Shown one piece after another: positions 1-7,930 of a stretch of 7,974 nucleotides of DNA. The stretch lies in assembly GCA_003497765.1 (NCBI GenBank), contig DNNY01000090.1, positions 1-7,974 of the forward strand, written 5' to 3'. The position numbers were made by a program, and so were the translations under genes. The notes beneath the pieces are model-generated. The model saw only the letters and a program-made list of their open reading frames with translations, made no database searches and was not told the origin of the DNA. Each line of letters starts with the position of its first letter. Position 1 is the first letter of the stretch. The DNA is from Oceanospirillaceae bacterium (GTDB lineage: Bacteria > Pseudomonadota > Gammaproteobacteria > Pseudomonadales > Balneatricaceae).

Positions 1-119
1 TTATTCGTACCTGGGGTAATTACCCTGATGCAGTGGCTTTTGCTGTGTTATTGATGAACTTGGCCGCGCCATTAATTGATCAATACACCCGACCTAAGGC
101 CTACGGCCAGCAATCTTGA
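1..119 (+). CDS. rnfD: Electron transport complex subunit RnfD, 3' end only
   Basis: This is the last 38 codons of a gene that begins left of the window; the reading frame starts at base 3 and ends with TGA at 117-119. The peptide starts [20 protein letters not shown] and closes with a [17 protein letters not shown] tail. That is the conserved C-terminus of RnfD/RsxD, where the last membrane helix is followed by a short hydrophilic end. RnfD is an integral inner-membrane subunit of the Rnf complex and in characterised members carries a covalently bound FMN; that site is outside the window. Being directly followed by rnfG and rnfE supports the call and argues for RnfD over NqrB. The tail is short, but the match to the family end is clear. 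Confidence 0.9.
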   Translation, partial: IRTWGNYPDAVAFAVLLMNLAAPLIDQYTRPKAYGQQS

Positions 120-121
120 GG
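116..121 (+). promoter_or_regulatory. Ribosome binding site for rnfG
   Basis: TTGAGG overlaps the rnfD stop codon and lies 11 bases before ATG 133. It supports starting rnfG at 133 rather than at the in-frame TTG at 76, which would sit deep inside rnfD and add 19 residues with no family resemblance. The overlap with the rnfD stop suggests translational coupling. Confidence 0.5.
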
Positions 122-132
122 CATACCGGCTT

Positions 133-783
133 ATGAGCGAACAGAAATCAATGGGATTGTGGCAAAATATCCGGGCTAATGCCCTAAACCTTAGTGCCAT
201 GGCGATTGTTGCAGCGGCAGCCTTAGCGATCATTTATGTCGCCACCAAGTCGTTGATTAGCGAAAACCAGCGTATGGCACAAATTGCTGCCCTCACAGAA
301 GTGATGCCCAGTGAATATTTTGATCAAGAATTGTTACAACATAGTTTTGCCTTGCCCAATGCGCAACAGCTAGAACAAAGTAAAGAAAGTCTGGGCTACG
401 CTGCCTGGCGAGATGGTGAATTAACAGGCTGGATTTTCCCAGTTACCAGTATTAACGGTTACAGTGGCCCTATTTATATTTTAGTTGGTATGGATGCTCA
501 AGGCGCTATCACGGGAGTGCGTATTACTGGTCATAAGGAAACCCCAGGGCTAGGTGATAAAATAGATTATCAAAAGTCCAAATGGGTTGATGATTTTATT
601 GGTGCGACGCTAACTTCTCATAAGTGGGCGGTCACCAAAGAAGGTGGTGACTTTGACCAATTTACTGGAGCCACCGTAACGCCCCGGGCAGTGATTACCG
701 CGGTGGAATCTAGTTTAGTTTATTTGCAGCAAAATCAAGATGCTTTATTGGCGGCTGCTAGTGCCAGCAAAGAGGGACAGTAA
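133..783 (+). CDS. rnfG: Electron transport complex subunit RnfG (covalent-FMN subunit)
   Basis: RnfG is a membrane-anchored subunit of the Rnf/Rsx complex, which couples electron transfer between ferredoxin-type carriers and NAD to ion movement, and in E. coli helps keep SoxR reduced. The 216-residue product has one N-terminal transmembrane helix (about residues 18-37) and a periplasmic FMN-binding domain. Visible family motifs are GYSGPI (109-114), ETPGLGDKI (136-144) and [15 protein letters not shown], in which Thr181 of TGAT is the expected phosphoester attachment site for FMN. Length is close to E. coli RnfG (about 206). A longer frame opens at TTG 76, but ATG 133 has a ribosome site and is favoured. 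ATG 151 is a second possibility that would also give a normal N-terminus. It follows rnfD by 13 bp and precedes rnfE by 1 bp, so the three are very likely co-transcribed. Confidence 0.95.
   Translation: MSEQKSMGLWQNIRANALNLSAMAIVAAAALAIIYVATKSLISENQRMAQIAALTEVMPSEYFDQELLQHSFALPNAQQLEQSKESLGYAAWRDGELTGWIFPVTSINGYSGPIYILVGMDAQGAITGVRITGHKETPGLGDKIDYQKSKWVDDFIGATLTSHKWAVTKEGGDFDQFTGATVTPRAVITAVESSLVYLQQNQDALLAAASASKEGQ
772..776 (+). promoter_or_regulatory. Ribosome binding site for rnfE
   Basis: GAGGG lies inside the last codons of rnfG, 8 bases before ATG 785. It fixes the rnfE start at 785 rather than at an in-frame TTG at 740, which would overlap rnfG by 44 bp and add 15 residues that do not look like RnfE. 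The arrangement implies coupled translation of rnfG and rnfE. Confidence 0.6.
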
Positions 784-784
784 T

Positions 785-1492
785 ATGCAGTCAGCAACCA
801 AACAACTGTTTACTGACGGACTGTGGAAAAATAACCCGGCTTTAGTACAACTACTTGGTTTGTGTCCTCTACTTGCTGTGACTAATAATGTGGTCAACGC
901 CCTAGGCCTGGGGATTGTCACCACATTAGTTATGGTAGCTGCCAATGGTCTGGTTTCCATGACCCGTAATCGGGTCAATAGTGATGTGCGCTTGCCTACT
1001 TTTGTGATGATTATTGCGGCCTTGGTAACCATTGCTGAACTATTAATGCAGGCCTTTACCTATGAGCTATACTTGATTTTGGGTATCTTTATTCCCCTCA
1101 TTGTGACTAACTGTGCCATCCTTGGTCGCGCTGAGGCTTACGCCTGTAAAAATCCAGTCGTGCCTGCCCTACTTGATGGTTTCGCCATGGGTGTTGGCTT
1201 TAGTGTGGTTTTGATCTTGTTAGGTGCAATGCGAGAGATATTAGGCCAAGGTACTTTATTTGCAGATATGCATCTGCTATTTGGTGAACCTGCTAGGGAC
1301 TGGACCATAACATTGTTTTCCAGTTATCAAGGTTTCCTATTTGCTATTCTACCCCCAGGTGCCTTTATCGGTATGGGGTTATTGATTGCTTTAAAGAATA
1401 TTGGCGATACCCAGTTAGCTAAGCGGCAACAAGTTAGTGACACCAGCACGAAAGAATCACGCCGCATAAGGGTCACAGGTACGATAACCTAA
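785..1492 (+). CDS. rnfE: Electron transport complex subunit RnfE
   Basis: RnfE is a multi-helix inner-membrane subunit that pairs with RnfA in the membrane core of the Rnf complex. The 235-residue product opens with the family signature [20 protein letters not shown] and has about six hydrophobic segments. [18 protein letters not shown] (101-118), DGFAMG and [11 protein letters not shown] are further signatures. Cys27 (GLCPLL) and Cys110 (VTNCAI) match the conserved pair that, in the related NqrD/NqrE subunits, helps hold an iron centre within the membrane. The Rnf-type order followed by nth favours RnfE over NqrD. The hydrophilic tail from about residue 206 is rich in charged and Ser/Thr residues and is variable in the family. 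It starts 1 bp after the rnfG stop, so translation is probably coupled. Confidence 0.95.
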   Translation: MQSATKQLFTDGLWKNNPALVQLLGLCPLLAVTNNVVNALGLGIVTTLVMVAANGLVSMTRNRVNSDVRLPTFVMIIAALVTIAELLMQAFTYELYLILGIFIPLIVTNCAILGRAEAYACKNPVVPALLDGFAMGVGFSVVLILLGAMREILGQGTLFADMHLLFGEPARDWTITLFSSYQGFLFAILPPGAFIGMGLLIALKNIGDTQLAKRQQVSDTSTKESRRIRVTGTIT

Positions 1493-1511
1493 ACGTGGAT
1501 AAATAACGCCT

Positions 1512-2147
1512 ATGAATAAAAACAAACGCCAGGCTATTTTTACCCGCTTGCGGGATGACAATCCTAATCCACAAACCGAATTAAACTATACCAGCCACTA
1601 TGAGCTACTAGTGGCTGTTGCCCTGTCTGCACAAGCAACGGATGTTAGTGTCAATAAAGCCACTGACAAACTTTTTCCTGTAGCTAATACCCCCCAACAA
1701 ATTCTTGATCTTGGTCTCGAGGGCCTAAAGTCCTATATCAAAACCATTGGCTTATATAATTCGAAAGCGGAAAATGTTATCAAGGCTGCCAAAATATTAG
1801 TCGACCAACATAATGGTTTAGTGCCTAATAATCGTGAAGCCTTAGAGGCATTGCCTGGAGTAGGACGTAAAACAGCCAATGTCGTCTTAAATACTGCTTT
1901 TCGACAGGTGGCTATGGCCGTTGATACCCATATATTTCGTTGGAGTAATCGTACTAAAGTTGCTCCCGGAAAAGATGTCTTGGCAGTCGAGCAAAAGCTG
2001 TTAAAATTTGTGCCTAAAGAATTTTTATTAGATGCTCATCATTGGATGATTTTACATGGTCGCTATACTTGCCTCGCTCGTAAGCCAAGATGCGGCTCTT
2101 GTATAATTGAAGACTTATGCGAATATAAGCAAAAAGTTTATGATTAA
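1512..2147 (+). CDS. nth: Endonuclease III (DNA glycosylase/AP lyase)
   Basis: Endonuclease III removes oxidised pyrimidines from DNA and nicks the resulting abasic site in base excision repair. At 211 residues it equals the E. coli enzyme in length, and key residues fall at the same numbers. The helix-hairpin-helix is LPGVGRKTANVV (114-125) with catalytic Lys120. The catalytic aspartate is Asp138 in VDTHIF. The 4Fe-4S cluster ligands are Cys187, Cys194, Cys197 and Cys203 (C-x6-C-x2-C-x5-C). I see no defect in the active site. ATG 1512 gives the normal N-terminus, though the ribosome site upstream (GTGGAT, about 1495-1500) is weak. The gene starts 19 bp after rnfE. The rnf-nth linkage is a long-known gammaproteobacterial arrangement; a functional reason, such as electron supply to Fe-S proteins, remains inference. 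Confidence 0.98.
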   Translation: MNKNKRQAIFTRLRDDNPNPQTELNYTSHYELLVAVALSAQATDVSVNKATDKLFPVANTPQQILDLGLEGLKSYIKTIGLYNSKAENVIKAAKILVDQHNGLVPNNREALEALPGVGRKTANVVLNTAFRQVAMAVDTHIFRWSNRTKVAPGKDVLAVEQKLLKFVPKEFLLDAHHWMILHGRYTCLARKPRCGSCIIEDLCEYKQKVYD

Positions 2148-2184
2148 TTAGCCTAAATGATGATTAATACCCTGAGTTGCTAGT

Positions 2185-4836
2185 ATGTTAAGCAAATTAT
2201 TCCGTTTTTTACTCCTCCCCATACTGCTCATTATACTCGTGTTATATGCTGCTATACCTTGGTGGCTCCCCCTAGCAGCTAAATTTAGCCAACCCTATAC
2301 TGGTATTGCCGTTAAAGACTTACAAGTCGGTTATCCTAGTTATGATGGCTGGTTAATTCAGAATTTACATGGTCAGCAAGAAACCACAGAACATTTGACT
2401 GAAGTCAAATTACAAAATATCCAACTTAACTATCAATTAGTTGACCTTTGGCAAGGCATACTTCCCACACTGAATATTGGCAAAGTCACCTTTAATAGCC
2501 AGCAAGCCCAAGCCAATATAGATTCACTACCTATTTATTTATTGCTACCCCAGCGTTGGTTACAGCTGTTACCTGAAGATATCAATATTGAGCGAATTAA
2601 TGGCAATATCAGCGCCCCAGACACCGCTTTGGGGCAGGCCTTTAGCCTAGCTGGCACATTTAAAGCCAACCCAGAAAAAGCCCATGGCGTAGCCAAAATA
2701 ACCACTGCAGATAATAAAGATTTATTTTTTGAAGCCGATTTTGCTAACGATAATAGCATCGCAGCAACTTTATTTACCAAACAGCAAAGTGCGCCCGTAG
2801 CTAAACTCACATCGCAAATGCGGCAGTCTGCAAGCTCCCTTAACTGGCAAGGGCAAATGGCACTAAATATTCCCGTAATGCAGAAATTATTGGCTAATTT
2901 TATACCCGATCAATTTGCCTTACCTGTGGAACAAGGCCGTATGGTCAGTAATTGGCAAATTGATGTGCCTAGTGATCAGCAACAAAGCCTACAACAATGG
3001 TTAGCAGCGGCACGGGGTGAACATCAATTCCAATTGCAAATTCAAACCAATACAGAACTTGCTACAGATATCAATTTGGATGCTAACTTGACCCATATGC
3101 TTAAGGGACAAGATCAAGACGAGTGGCAAATAAATATTGGTAGCCAACTGTCCCTAAAACCTAATTGGGACTATTTTAATTTGCAAGAAAGCACCATTGA
3201 TAGTCTGTTTTTACGTGATATGGAAATGCGCGCAACGGCACAAATCCCAGTCACAGTAGCTCTAAAAGACAGCACAGATAGCTTACTGGGTAACCAACAA
3301 ACACTGGCACTGGATGGTATTTTTAATGCCACTTGGCAAGCACCCAGTGGCCAATATCAGCTGTTTACACAACTGCAAGATCTCAGTTATAGCAATACCA
3401 ACAATTGGCAAGGTGAAGCCTATGTCAGTGGCTATTATGTGGTACCGCAAAAACATCCCCTTTTGCAACAAATTCCTTTAGGTATTCAGCAAGTACAAGG
3501 CTTGGCTAAATTAGCATTTGATATGTCACCTTCGACTTGGAAAATGACATTAGCGCCCAATAGTAAGCTTTCCGCCAATCAGGTTGAAAGCCAACAGCGC
3601 CAAAACCAAGTCTTACTATTTGCTAATGATCGCTTAAATCTTAGCAATGGTGAGCCTCTAGAAATTATCTACAATACCACTAATGATGATTGGCAATGGA
3701 ATGACATCAACCTGTCCCTGCAGCCGCAAACAGCAACAGGAACGTCGCAGGCTAATAGTCGCGAACTAGGTTTACAGATTCAGCTGCCTGCGGGGAGAAG
3801 TCAATTTAGCAATCGCCCTAGCCAAGGTTTTTATCAACTCCATGCCCGTGACACTAGATTGCGTGGCTGGCCAGAATTTGATCTTTTAGGGGAAGGCAAA
3901 ATCGCCTTTGGTAGTAATAGGATTGCCCTTGATTTTGCTGGCCAAGCTCAACCCTTTGCCCCGACCCTACAGGCACAATTTGATTGGGATTTTAGCTCTC
4001 AAGAAGGTGCTCTAAAGGCCAATGCCAAGACCATGGATTTGGCAGCTATTCAGCAACAGCAACAAGTTAATTGGCCCTTACAGGCAACCACGGGTGATAT
4101 TGACTATAAGGGTCAATGGAACTGGCAAGCTAATAGTCAGCAAAGCCAACATCAATTCCAGCTTAATGATATAAACGGTGCTGGTGAACAATTGCAAGTA
4201 ACAGGTTTGCAAGGCACCATCAAGGTTCAACCTAAACAAGATACACTTACTGCAAACTACCAATTACAAGCCGCTGCTTTGCAGCCAAAAGCCTATGCAT
4301 CTGCTTTGCAATGGCAACAAGTAAACCTCAATATGGGTAGTGAAAGCCCACTCAATAAAGGCTTAGCCAAAGCCATGGCGGCACCAGAAAACTGGTCATT
4401 AAATAGCGCTACAGGTCAGATATTGGGTGGTGAAATGCGCTGGCAAGACGACCAGTGGCAGTTAAATGATATTCAACTAGATCAAATTACCCAGACTCTA
4501 TGGCCAGAATTAGACAGCCAAGGGTCCTTGTCGGGCCACATAAAGTTAACCGATGCTTGGCAAGTTGATGAACTACAATTAACAACCAATCAAGGCGCTT
4601 CATTTAACCTTAGTCAAGCAATGGCCAATGATCAGCCTGGTGCCGAAACCATTAATCAGTTATTACAGAATTTCCAAGTTGCGGCTTTAGAAGTGAATAG
4701 CCAAGGGCCTCAAGATGGCAGCAAACTGCCCTTAAGCCTGCGCTTACAAGGGCAATCACCCAACTTTAATGATAGCCAACCAGTGGATCTTAATCTCACC
4801 ATAGAGGCCAATTTATCCCCTTGGTTAGCGCCTTAA
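2185..4836 (+). CDS. ydbH: YdbH-family AsmA-like inner-membrane-anchored protein
   Basis: This 883-residue product resembles YdbH (about 879 residues in E. coli). YdbH is one of three partly redundant AsmA-like proteins (TamB, YhdP, YdbH) thought to bridge the periplasm and carry phospholipid to the outer membrane. Residues 5-27 form an N-terminal membrane anchor with a very short cytoplasmic side. The rest is glutamine/asparagine-rich, beta-strand-like periplasmic sequence without cysteine-based motifs, as expected for a long beta groove. The N-terminal YDGWLIQNLHG (53-63) and the C-terminal block from 851 (SLRLQGQSPNF, then PVDLNLTIEANL) match the YdbH pattern, in which a LxGxNP segment precedes NLNLExNL near the end. 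It follows nth by 37 bp with a poor ribosome site, probably in the same operon. In E. coli ydbH is followed by ynbE and ydbL; here it is not. Identification is by pattern and size, so another AsmA-like subfamily is possible. Confidence 0.75.
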   Translation: MLSKLFRFLLLPILLIILVLYAAIPWWLPLAAKFSQPYTGIAVKDLQVGYPSYDGWLIQNLHGQQETTEHLTEVKLQNIQLNYQLVDLWQGILPTLNIGKVTFNSQQAQANIDSLPIYLLLPQRWLQLLPEDINIERINGNISAPDTALGQAFSLAGTFKANPEKAHGVAKITTADNKDLFFEADFANDNSIAATLFTKQQSAPVAKLTSQMRQSASSLNWQGQMALNIPVMQKLLANFIPDQFALPVEQGRMVSNWQIDVPSDQQQSLQQWLAAARGEHQFQLQIQTNTELATDINLDANLTHMLKGQDQDEWQINIGSQLSLKPNWDYFNLQESTIDSLFLRDMEMRATAQIPVTVALKDSTDSLLGNQQTLALDGIFNATWQAPSGQYQLFTQLQDLSYSNTNNWQGEAYVSGYYVVPQKHPLLQQIPLGIQQVQGLAKLAFDMSPSTWKMTLAPNSKLSANQVESQQRQNQVLLFANDRLNLSNGEPLEIIYNTTNDDWQWNDINLSLQPQTATGTSQANSRELGLQIQLPAGRSQFSNRPSQGFYQLHARDTRLRGWPEFDLLGEGKIAFGSNRIALDFAGQAQPFAPTLQAQFDWDFSSQEGALKANAKTMDLAAIQQQQQVNWPLQATTGDIDYKGQWNWQANSQQSQHQFQLNDINGAGEQLQVTGLQGTIKVQPKQDTLTANYQLQAAALQPKAYASALQWQQVNLNMGSESPLNKGLAKAMAAPENWSLNSATGQILGGEMRWQDDQWQLNDIQLDQITQTLWPELDSQGSLSGHIKLTDAWQVDELQLTTNQGASFNLSQAMANDQPGAETINQLLQNFQVAALEVNSQGPQDGSKLPLSLRLQGQSPNFNDSQPVDLNLTIEANLSPWLAP

Positions 4837-7781
4837 GATAGCCTTTGCTCAGCTTCCAACAACTGTTGTAAATAGTGCAACGGATGCAAAGCAGAGTGGC
4901 CATTGGCGGCCGTCTGTGAGCGGCAGGAATAGCCTGTGGCCAGCACCACTTCGGCCTCTGTAACGGGCTTTTCCCACCTCATATTATACAAGCGTTGAGA
5001 TACTTCTTGATTGGCCACTTCATGGCCAAAGGTGCCCGCCATACCACAACAACCAGCGGCGGGTGTCTGAATATCAATACCTAGCTGTTTAAAAACCTGA
5101 TGCCAAAGTTGATTAGTATTAGGCAGCATGGATTTCTCACTACAATGAGCCAATAAACTAATCTTTGCCGACACCTTGGAAAGATCTGGGCAAGTTGTGG
5201 TTTGTAAGGCTTCAGCTAACCATTCTTGTAGCAATAGCACCATTGGTGTTGCGGCTGATACAACCTTATATTCATCGCGGTAAATAAGCCCCACACTTGG
5301 GTCTACGGCTACCAAAGGTAATCCAAACTGACTCGCTTCTTGTAAGCGTTGCGATTGCTGCTGTGCCTTGCTATCAAAAGACTGAGTAAAACCTTTTACA
5401 TGGCGCGCTTTACCGGATACTTGCAAGGGCAAGACTACGGGAGTAAAGCCTAAACCAACCAGTGCTTGCAAAATAGCCTGCATAGTAGGCAGATCAAAAC
5501 AACTGGTAAAAGCATCCTGTACGATTAGTAAATATTGCTGTTTATCTGCGTCTGATAAAGATTCTAGATATGGCTTGTTGTAGGCTTTAACGCCCTTAAT
5601 GGCAGTTAATTTACTCAGTTTATAGGCATGAACAGCGGGTAAATTTTGCATACCCAATAGTTTGCCACTAAGTTTTTTAGCAAGAGAGGTTTGCATTAAG
5701 GGGTTAATAACCCCTGCCAAGCGGGCTGCAAAGATACCAAACTCTTCCACACCAGCAATCAAGTAATCACGTAATGGGCGTCTGCGACTTGCAAAATAAG
5801 CCTCAAAGAAACGACTCCGGTAGGTTGGTATATCAACTTTAATCGGGCATTGAGTAGTACACGCTTTACAGGCCAAACAGGTATTTAAAGCACCATATAC
5901 TTGATCTTCAAACTCGCGATCAACATTACCATTCTGTGTTTGTCGTAACCATTCCCGCAATAATGTCGCCCGCCCTTTTGGTGACTGCACACGATCACCA
6001 GTTGCCTTATAAGAAGGACACATTTCAGCTTCTGGTTGGTAATTAAAACACGCACCATTACCATTACAGGCAACCACAGGTTCCCATTCTTCAATTACCG
6101 CTTCAGGGATCTGTCGATCTTGAGCACCACGGGTTCGAGGGTCATCAACAGCAACCAACTCATGGTCACAGTTATGTGGAGTACAAATCTTGCCAGGATT
6201 TAACTGATTATGGGGATCAAACCAGGTTTTGATTTGCCGCATATCGTTAAATAGCTCATCACCAATCACACCCGGGGTAAATTCACTGCGGAAGCCTTTG
6301 CCATGCTCGCCCCACATCACCCCACCATATTTACGCACCAGTTTTTCAACAGCTTTAGAAATATGCAGCATCATTTCAGCGTCTTTTGGATCACGCATAT
6401 TTAAGGCCGGACGCACATGCAAACAACCCGCATCGACATGCCCGAACATACCGTAGCGAATATCGAGGTCGTCTAATAAAGCTCTAAACTCAGTAATATA
6501 GTCCGCCAAGTGCTCAGGCGGCACTGCCGTGTCCTCAACAAAAGGTATGGGGCGACGTTTACCTCTGGCGTTCCCTAATAAACCCACACCTTTCTTGCGT
6601 AGCTCCCACAAGGAGGCAATTTCATCGGCTTTAGCCGTACGAAAATATCCTCTAGATAAACTTTGTTCTGAAGCATCCAAATCAGCACAGACAGCATCAA
6701 CTTTATCGATCAAACTTGGCTCTTGCATAGAACTAAATTCAACCAAATTGACGGCTTTTACTTGATCAGCCTGCTCACCACCGAGAAAATCACCAACGCG
6801 GTGCCAAATTAAATCACCCTTTGCCAAACCAATAATCGTATCATCAATGGTTTCTATAGCATCTGGATCCAATTCAACCAAACGGTTTGCATCCCGCAAA
6901 GCAGCAACAAAACTATCATAACGCAAAGCCAGCAATTGCTTGTACTTAGGCATTGGGGTCAGTTTCAGAGTCAGTTCCGATACCATTGCCAAAGTACCTT
7001 CACTGCCACAGATTAACGCACCTAGATTAAACTTATCGTCCTTTTCCACATGGGCCAGATTATAACCCGTCATAAAGCGATTAAGTTTCGGGAACACCTC
7101 CGCAATTAAGTCGGCTTTGGTTTGCAGCAGATGGGCAATTTGTTGGTACAAATCAGCACTGCGGCCACCTTGAGCAATAATATTATCTAACTCAGCTGCA
7201 TCCATGGGCTGGCATTGCAATTGCTCACCATCGGCCAAAATAATTTGCATTCCCAAGACATGATTACTAGTTCGACCGTAGATACGGGAACCCTGACCAC
7301 AGGCATCAGTGCTACACATACCACCAAGGGTCGCCCGATTACTGGTCGACAAAGTAGGCGCAAAGAAGAAACCATGAGGCCGCAAAGCATCATTTAATTG
7401 ATCACGAATAATGCCCGGCTGCACACGCACATAACCCTGCTCTATGTTCAGTTCGATAATGTCACGCATATGGCGTGAACAATCCACTACCAAACCACTA
7501 TTTAGGGATTGACCATTGGTACCCGTACCACCACCACGGGGGGCAAACTGAATCGTCTGAAAGCGTTGCTCCCCAGCTAGCTTAAATAAGCATAATAGAT
7601 CGGCTTGATGTTTTGGAAAAACCGCACCCTGAGGCATTACCTGATAAATACTATTATCCGTTGCCAGACTCAGTCGGGTAGCTTTATCGGGACTCACTTC
7701 GCCGGTAAAACCAGCTTGTTCAAGAGCCTGTAAAAAATCTAAGTAATGGGTATTAGTGACAGCAATTGCAGAGTCAGACAT
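4833..7781 (-). CDS. ydiJ: YdiJ-type FAD/Fe-S dehydrogenase, probable D-2-hydroxyglutarate dehydrogenase
   Basis: The 982-residue protein combines a D-2-hydroxyacid dehydrogenase with ferredoxin-like and CCG-type electron-transfer domains. In order: the FAD-binding PCMH/FAD_binding_4 domain (about 45-275) with PRGGGTGTNG at 81-90; the FAD-oxidase C-terminal domain (about 280-532) with His448 and His455, GEHGKG (491-496) and NPGKIC (528-533); an unusual cysteine set Cys572, Cys578, Cys588; a ferredoxin-type CLACKAC-TTQCP with Cys635, 638, 641 and 645; and a C-terminal domain with GHCSE-like (879-882), CCG (911-913) and GYSC (950-953) motifs. Close resemblance to E. coli YdiJ runs throughout. 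YdiJ has been assigned as a D-2-hydroxyglutarate dehydrogenase, returning this SerA by-product to 2-oxoglutarate; substrate here is inferred. No membrane segment is obvious. The linker near 611-634 is shorter than I recall for E. coli (1018 residues). ATG 7781 is the only sensible start, with no clear Shine-Dalgarno. It stands alone, convergent with ydbH. Confidence 0.9.
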   Translation of the reverse strand: MSDSAIAVTNTHYLDFLQALEQAGFTGEVSPDKATRLSLATDNSIYQVMPQGAVFPKHQADLLCLFKLAGEQRFQTIQFAPRGGGTGTNGQSLNSGLVVDCSRHMRDIIELNIEQGYVRVQPGIIRDQLNDALRPHGFFFAPTLSTSNRATLGGMCSTDACGQGSRIYGRTSNHVLGMQIILADGEQLQCQPMDAAELDNIIAQGGRSADLYQQIAHLLQTKADLIAEVFPKLNRFMTGYNLAHVEKDDKFNLGALICGSEGTLAMVSELTLKLTPMPKYKQLLALRYDSFVAALRDANRLVELDPDAIETIDDTIIGLAKGDLIWHRVGDFLGGEQADQVKAVNLVEFSSMQEPSLIDKVDAVCADLDASEQSLSRGYFRTAKADEIASLWELRKKGVGLLGNARGKRRPIPFVEDTAVPPEHLADYITEFRALLDDLDIRYGMFGHVDAGCLHVRPALNMRDPKDAEMMLHISKAVEKLVRKYGGVMWGEHGKGFRSEFTPGVIGDELFNDMRQIKTWFDPHNQLNPGKICTPHNCDHELVAVDDPRTRGAQDRQIPEAVIEEWEPVVACNGNGACFNYQPEAEMCPSYKATGDRVQSPKGRATLLREWLRQTQNGNVDREFEDQVYGALNTCLACKACTTQCPIKVDIPTYRSRFFEAYFASRRRPLRDYLIAGVEEFGIFAARLAGVINPLMQTSLAKKLSGKLLGMQNLPAVHAYKLSKLTAIKGVKAYNKPYLESLSDADKQQYLLIVQDAFTSCFDLPTMQAILQALVGLGFTPVVLPLQVSGKARHVKGFTQSFDSKAQQQSQRLQEASQFGLPLVAVDPSVGLIYRDEYKVVSAATPMVLLLQEWLAEALQTTTCPDLSKVSAKISLLAHCSEKSMLPNTNQLWHQVFKQLGIDIQTPAAGCCGMAGTFGHEVANQEVSQRLYNMRWEKPVTEAEVVLATGYSCRSQTAANGHSALHPLHYLQQLLEAEQRLS

Positions 7782-7839
7782 GTAAGCAAGATTTAAGTTA
7801 GTTACATAAAATTGACCCTATTTTACCCGAGAGCGACAC

Positions 7840-7860
7840 AAAAACCCATTAAAATGGGTT
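7840..7860 (-). terminator. Small intrinsic terminator upstream of ydiJ
   Basis: Read on the minus strand, AACCCAT-TTTA-ATGGGTT forms a 7-bp stem (arms 7854-7860 and 7843-7849) with a 4-base loop. TTT follows directly after the stem's own TT, giving five T in a row before GTGTCG. The plus-strand side has no T run after the stem, so the minus direction is favoured. The stem is short and the T tract modest. It lies about 60 bp before the ydiJ start on the same strand. It could close a gene beyond the right edge, or act within a ydiJ leader. Confidence 0.5.
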
Positions 7861-7889
7861 GCAAAAATGGCCTCTTAACCTATTTTTAC

Positions 7890-7918
7890 ATTACATTAAG
7901 AATTTTGTTGTTAACCAA
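7890..7918 (-). promoter_or_regulatory. Possible sigma-70-type promoter pointing toward ydiJ
   Basis: On the minus strand TTGGTT (7918-7913) and TGTAAT (7895-7890) are separated by 17 bases. The -10 box matches consensus at five of six positions and the -35 at three. Transcription would begin near 7883, about 20 bases before the terminator stem. The region is AT-rich, so chance matches are likely. A second -10-like TAAAAT lies downstream of the terminator at 7825-7820 but has no acceptable -35. Confidence 0.25.
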
Positions 7919-7930
7919 AAAGCTGGTTAA
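7911..7930. repeat. TTAACC/GGTTAA inverted repeat, possible operator
   Basis: TTAACC (7911-7916) and GGTTAA (7925-7930) form 6-base inverted arms around an 8-base spacer. Two more TTAACC copies occur at 7875-7880 and 7956-7961. The repeat overlaps the -35 element of the possible minus-strand promoter, which would suit a repressor site. The words are short and the DNA AT-rich, so this may be chance. Confidence 0.25.

Noticed and set aside
76..132. A TTG-started extension of rnfG adding 19 residues.
   Set aside because: It overlaps coding rnfD, has no fitting ribosome site, and does not resemble RnfG N-termini. ATG 133 has TTGAGG at a suitable distance.
745..1032. A 95-codon minus-strand open frame opposite the rnfG/rnfE junction.
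   Set aside because: It is antisense to clear RnfE coding sequence, shows no family resemblance, and is best explained as a shadow frame.
4867..4877. The short palindrome ACAACTGTTGT just after the ydbH stop, considered as a terminator.
   Set aside because: It has no usable loop and no T tract after it, and it lies within conserved ydiJ coding sequence.
6229..6765. Plus-strand open frames of 75 and 78 codons (6229-6456 and 6529-6765), opposite ydiJ.
   Set aside because: They lie entirely antisense to strongly conserved YdiJ coding sequence, and their translations show no recognisable domain.
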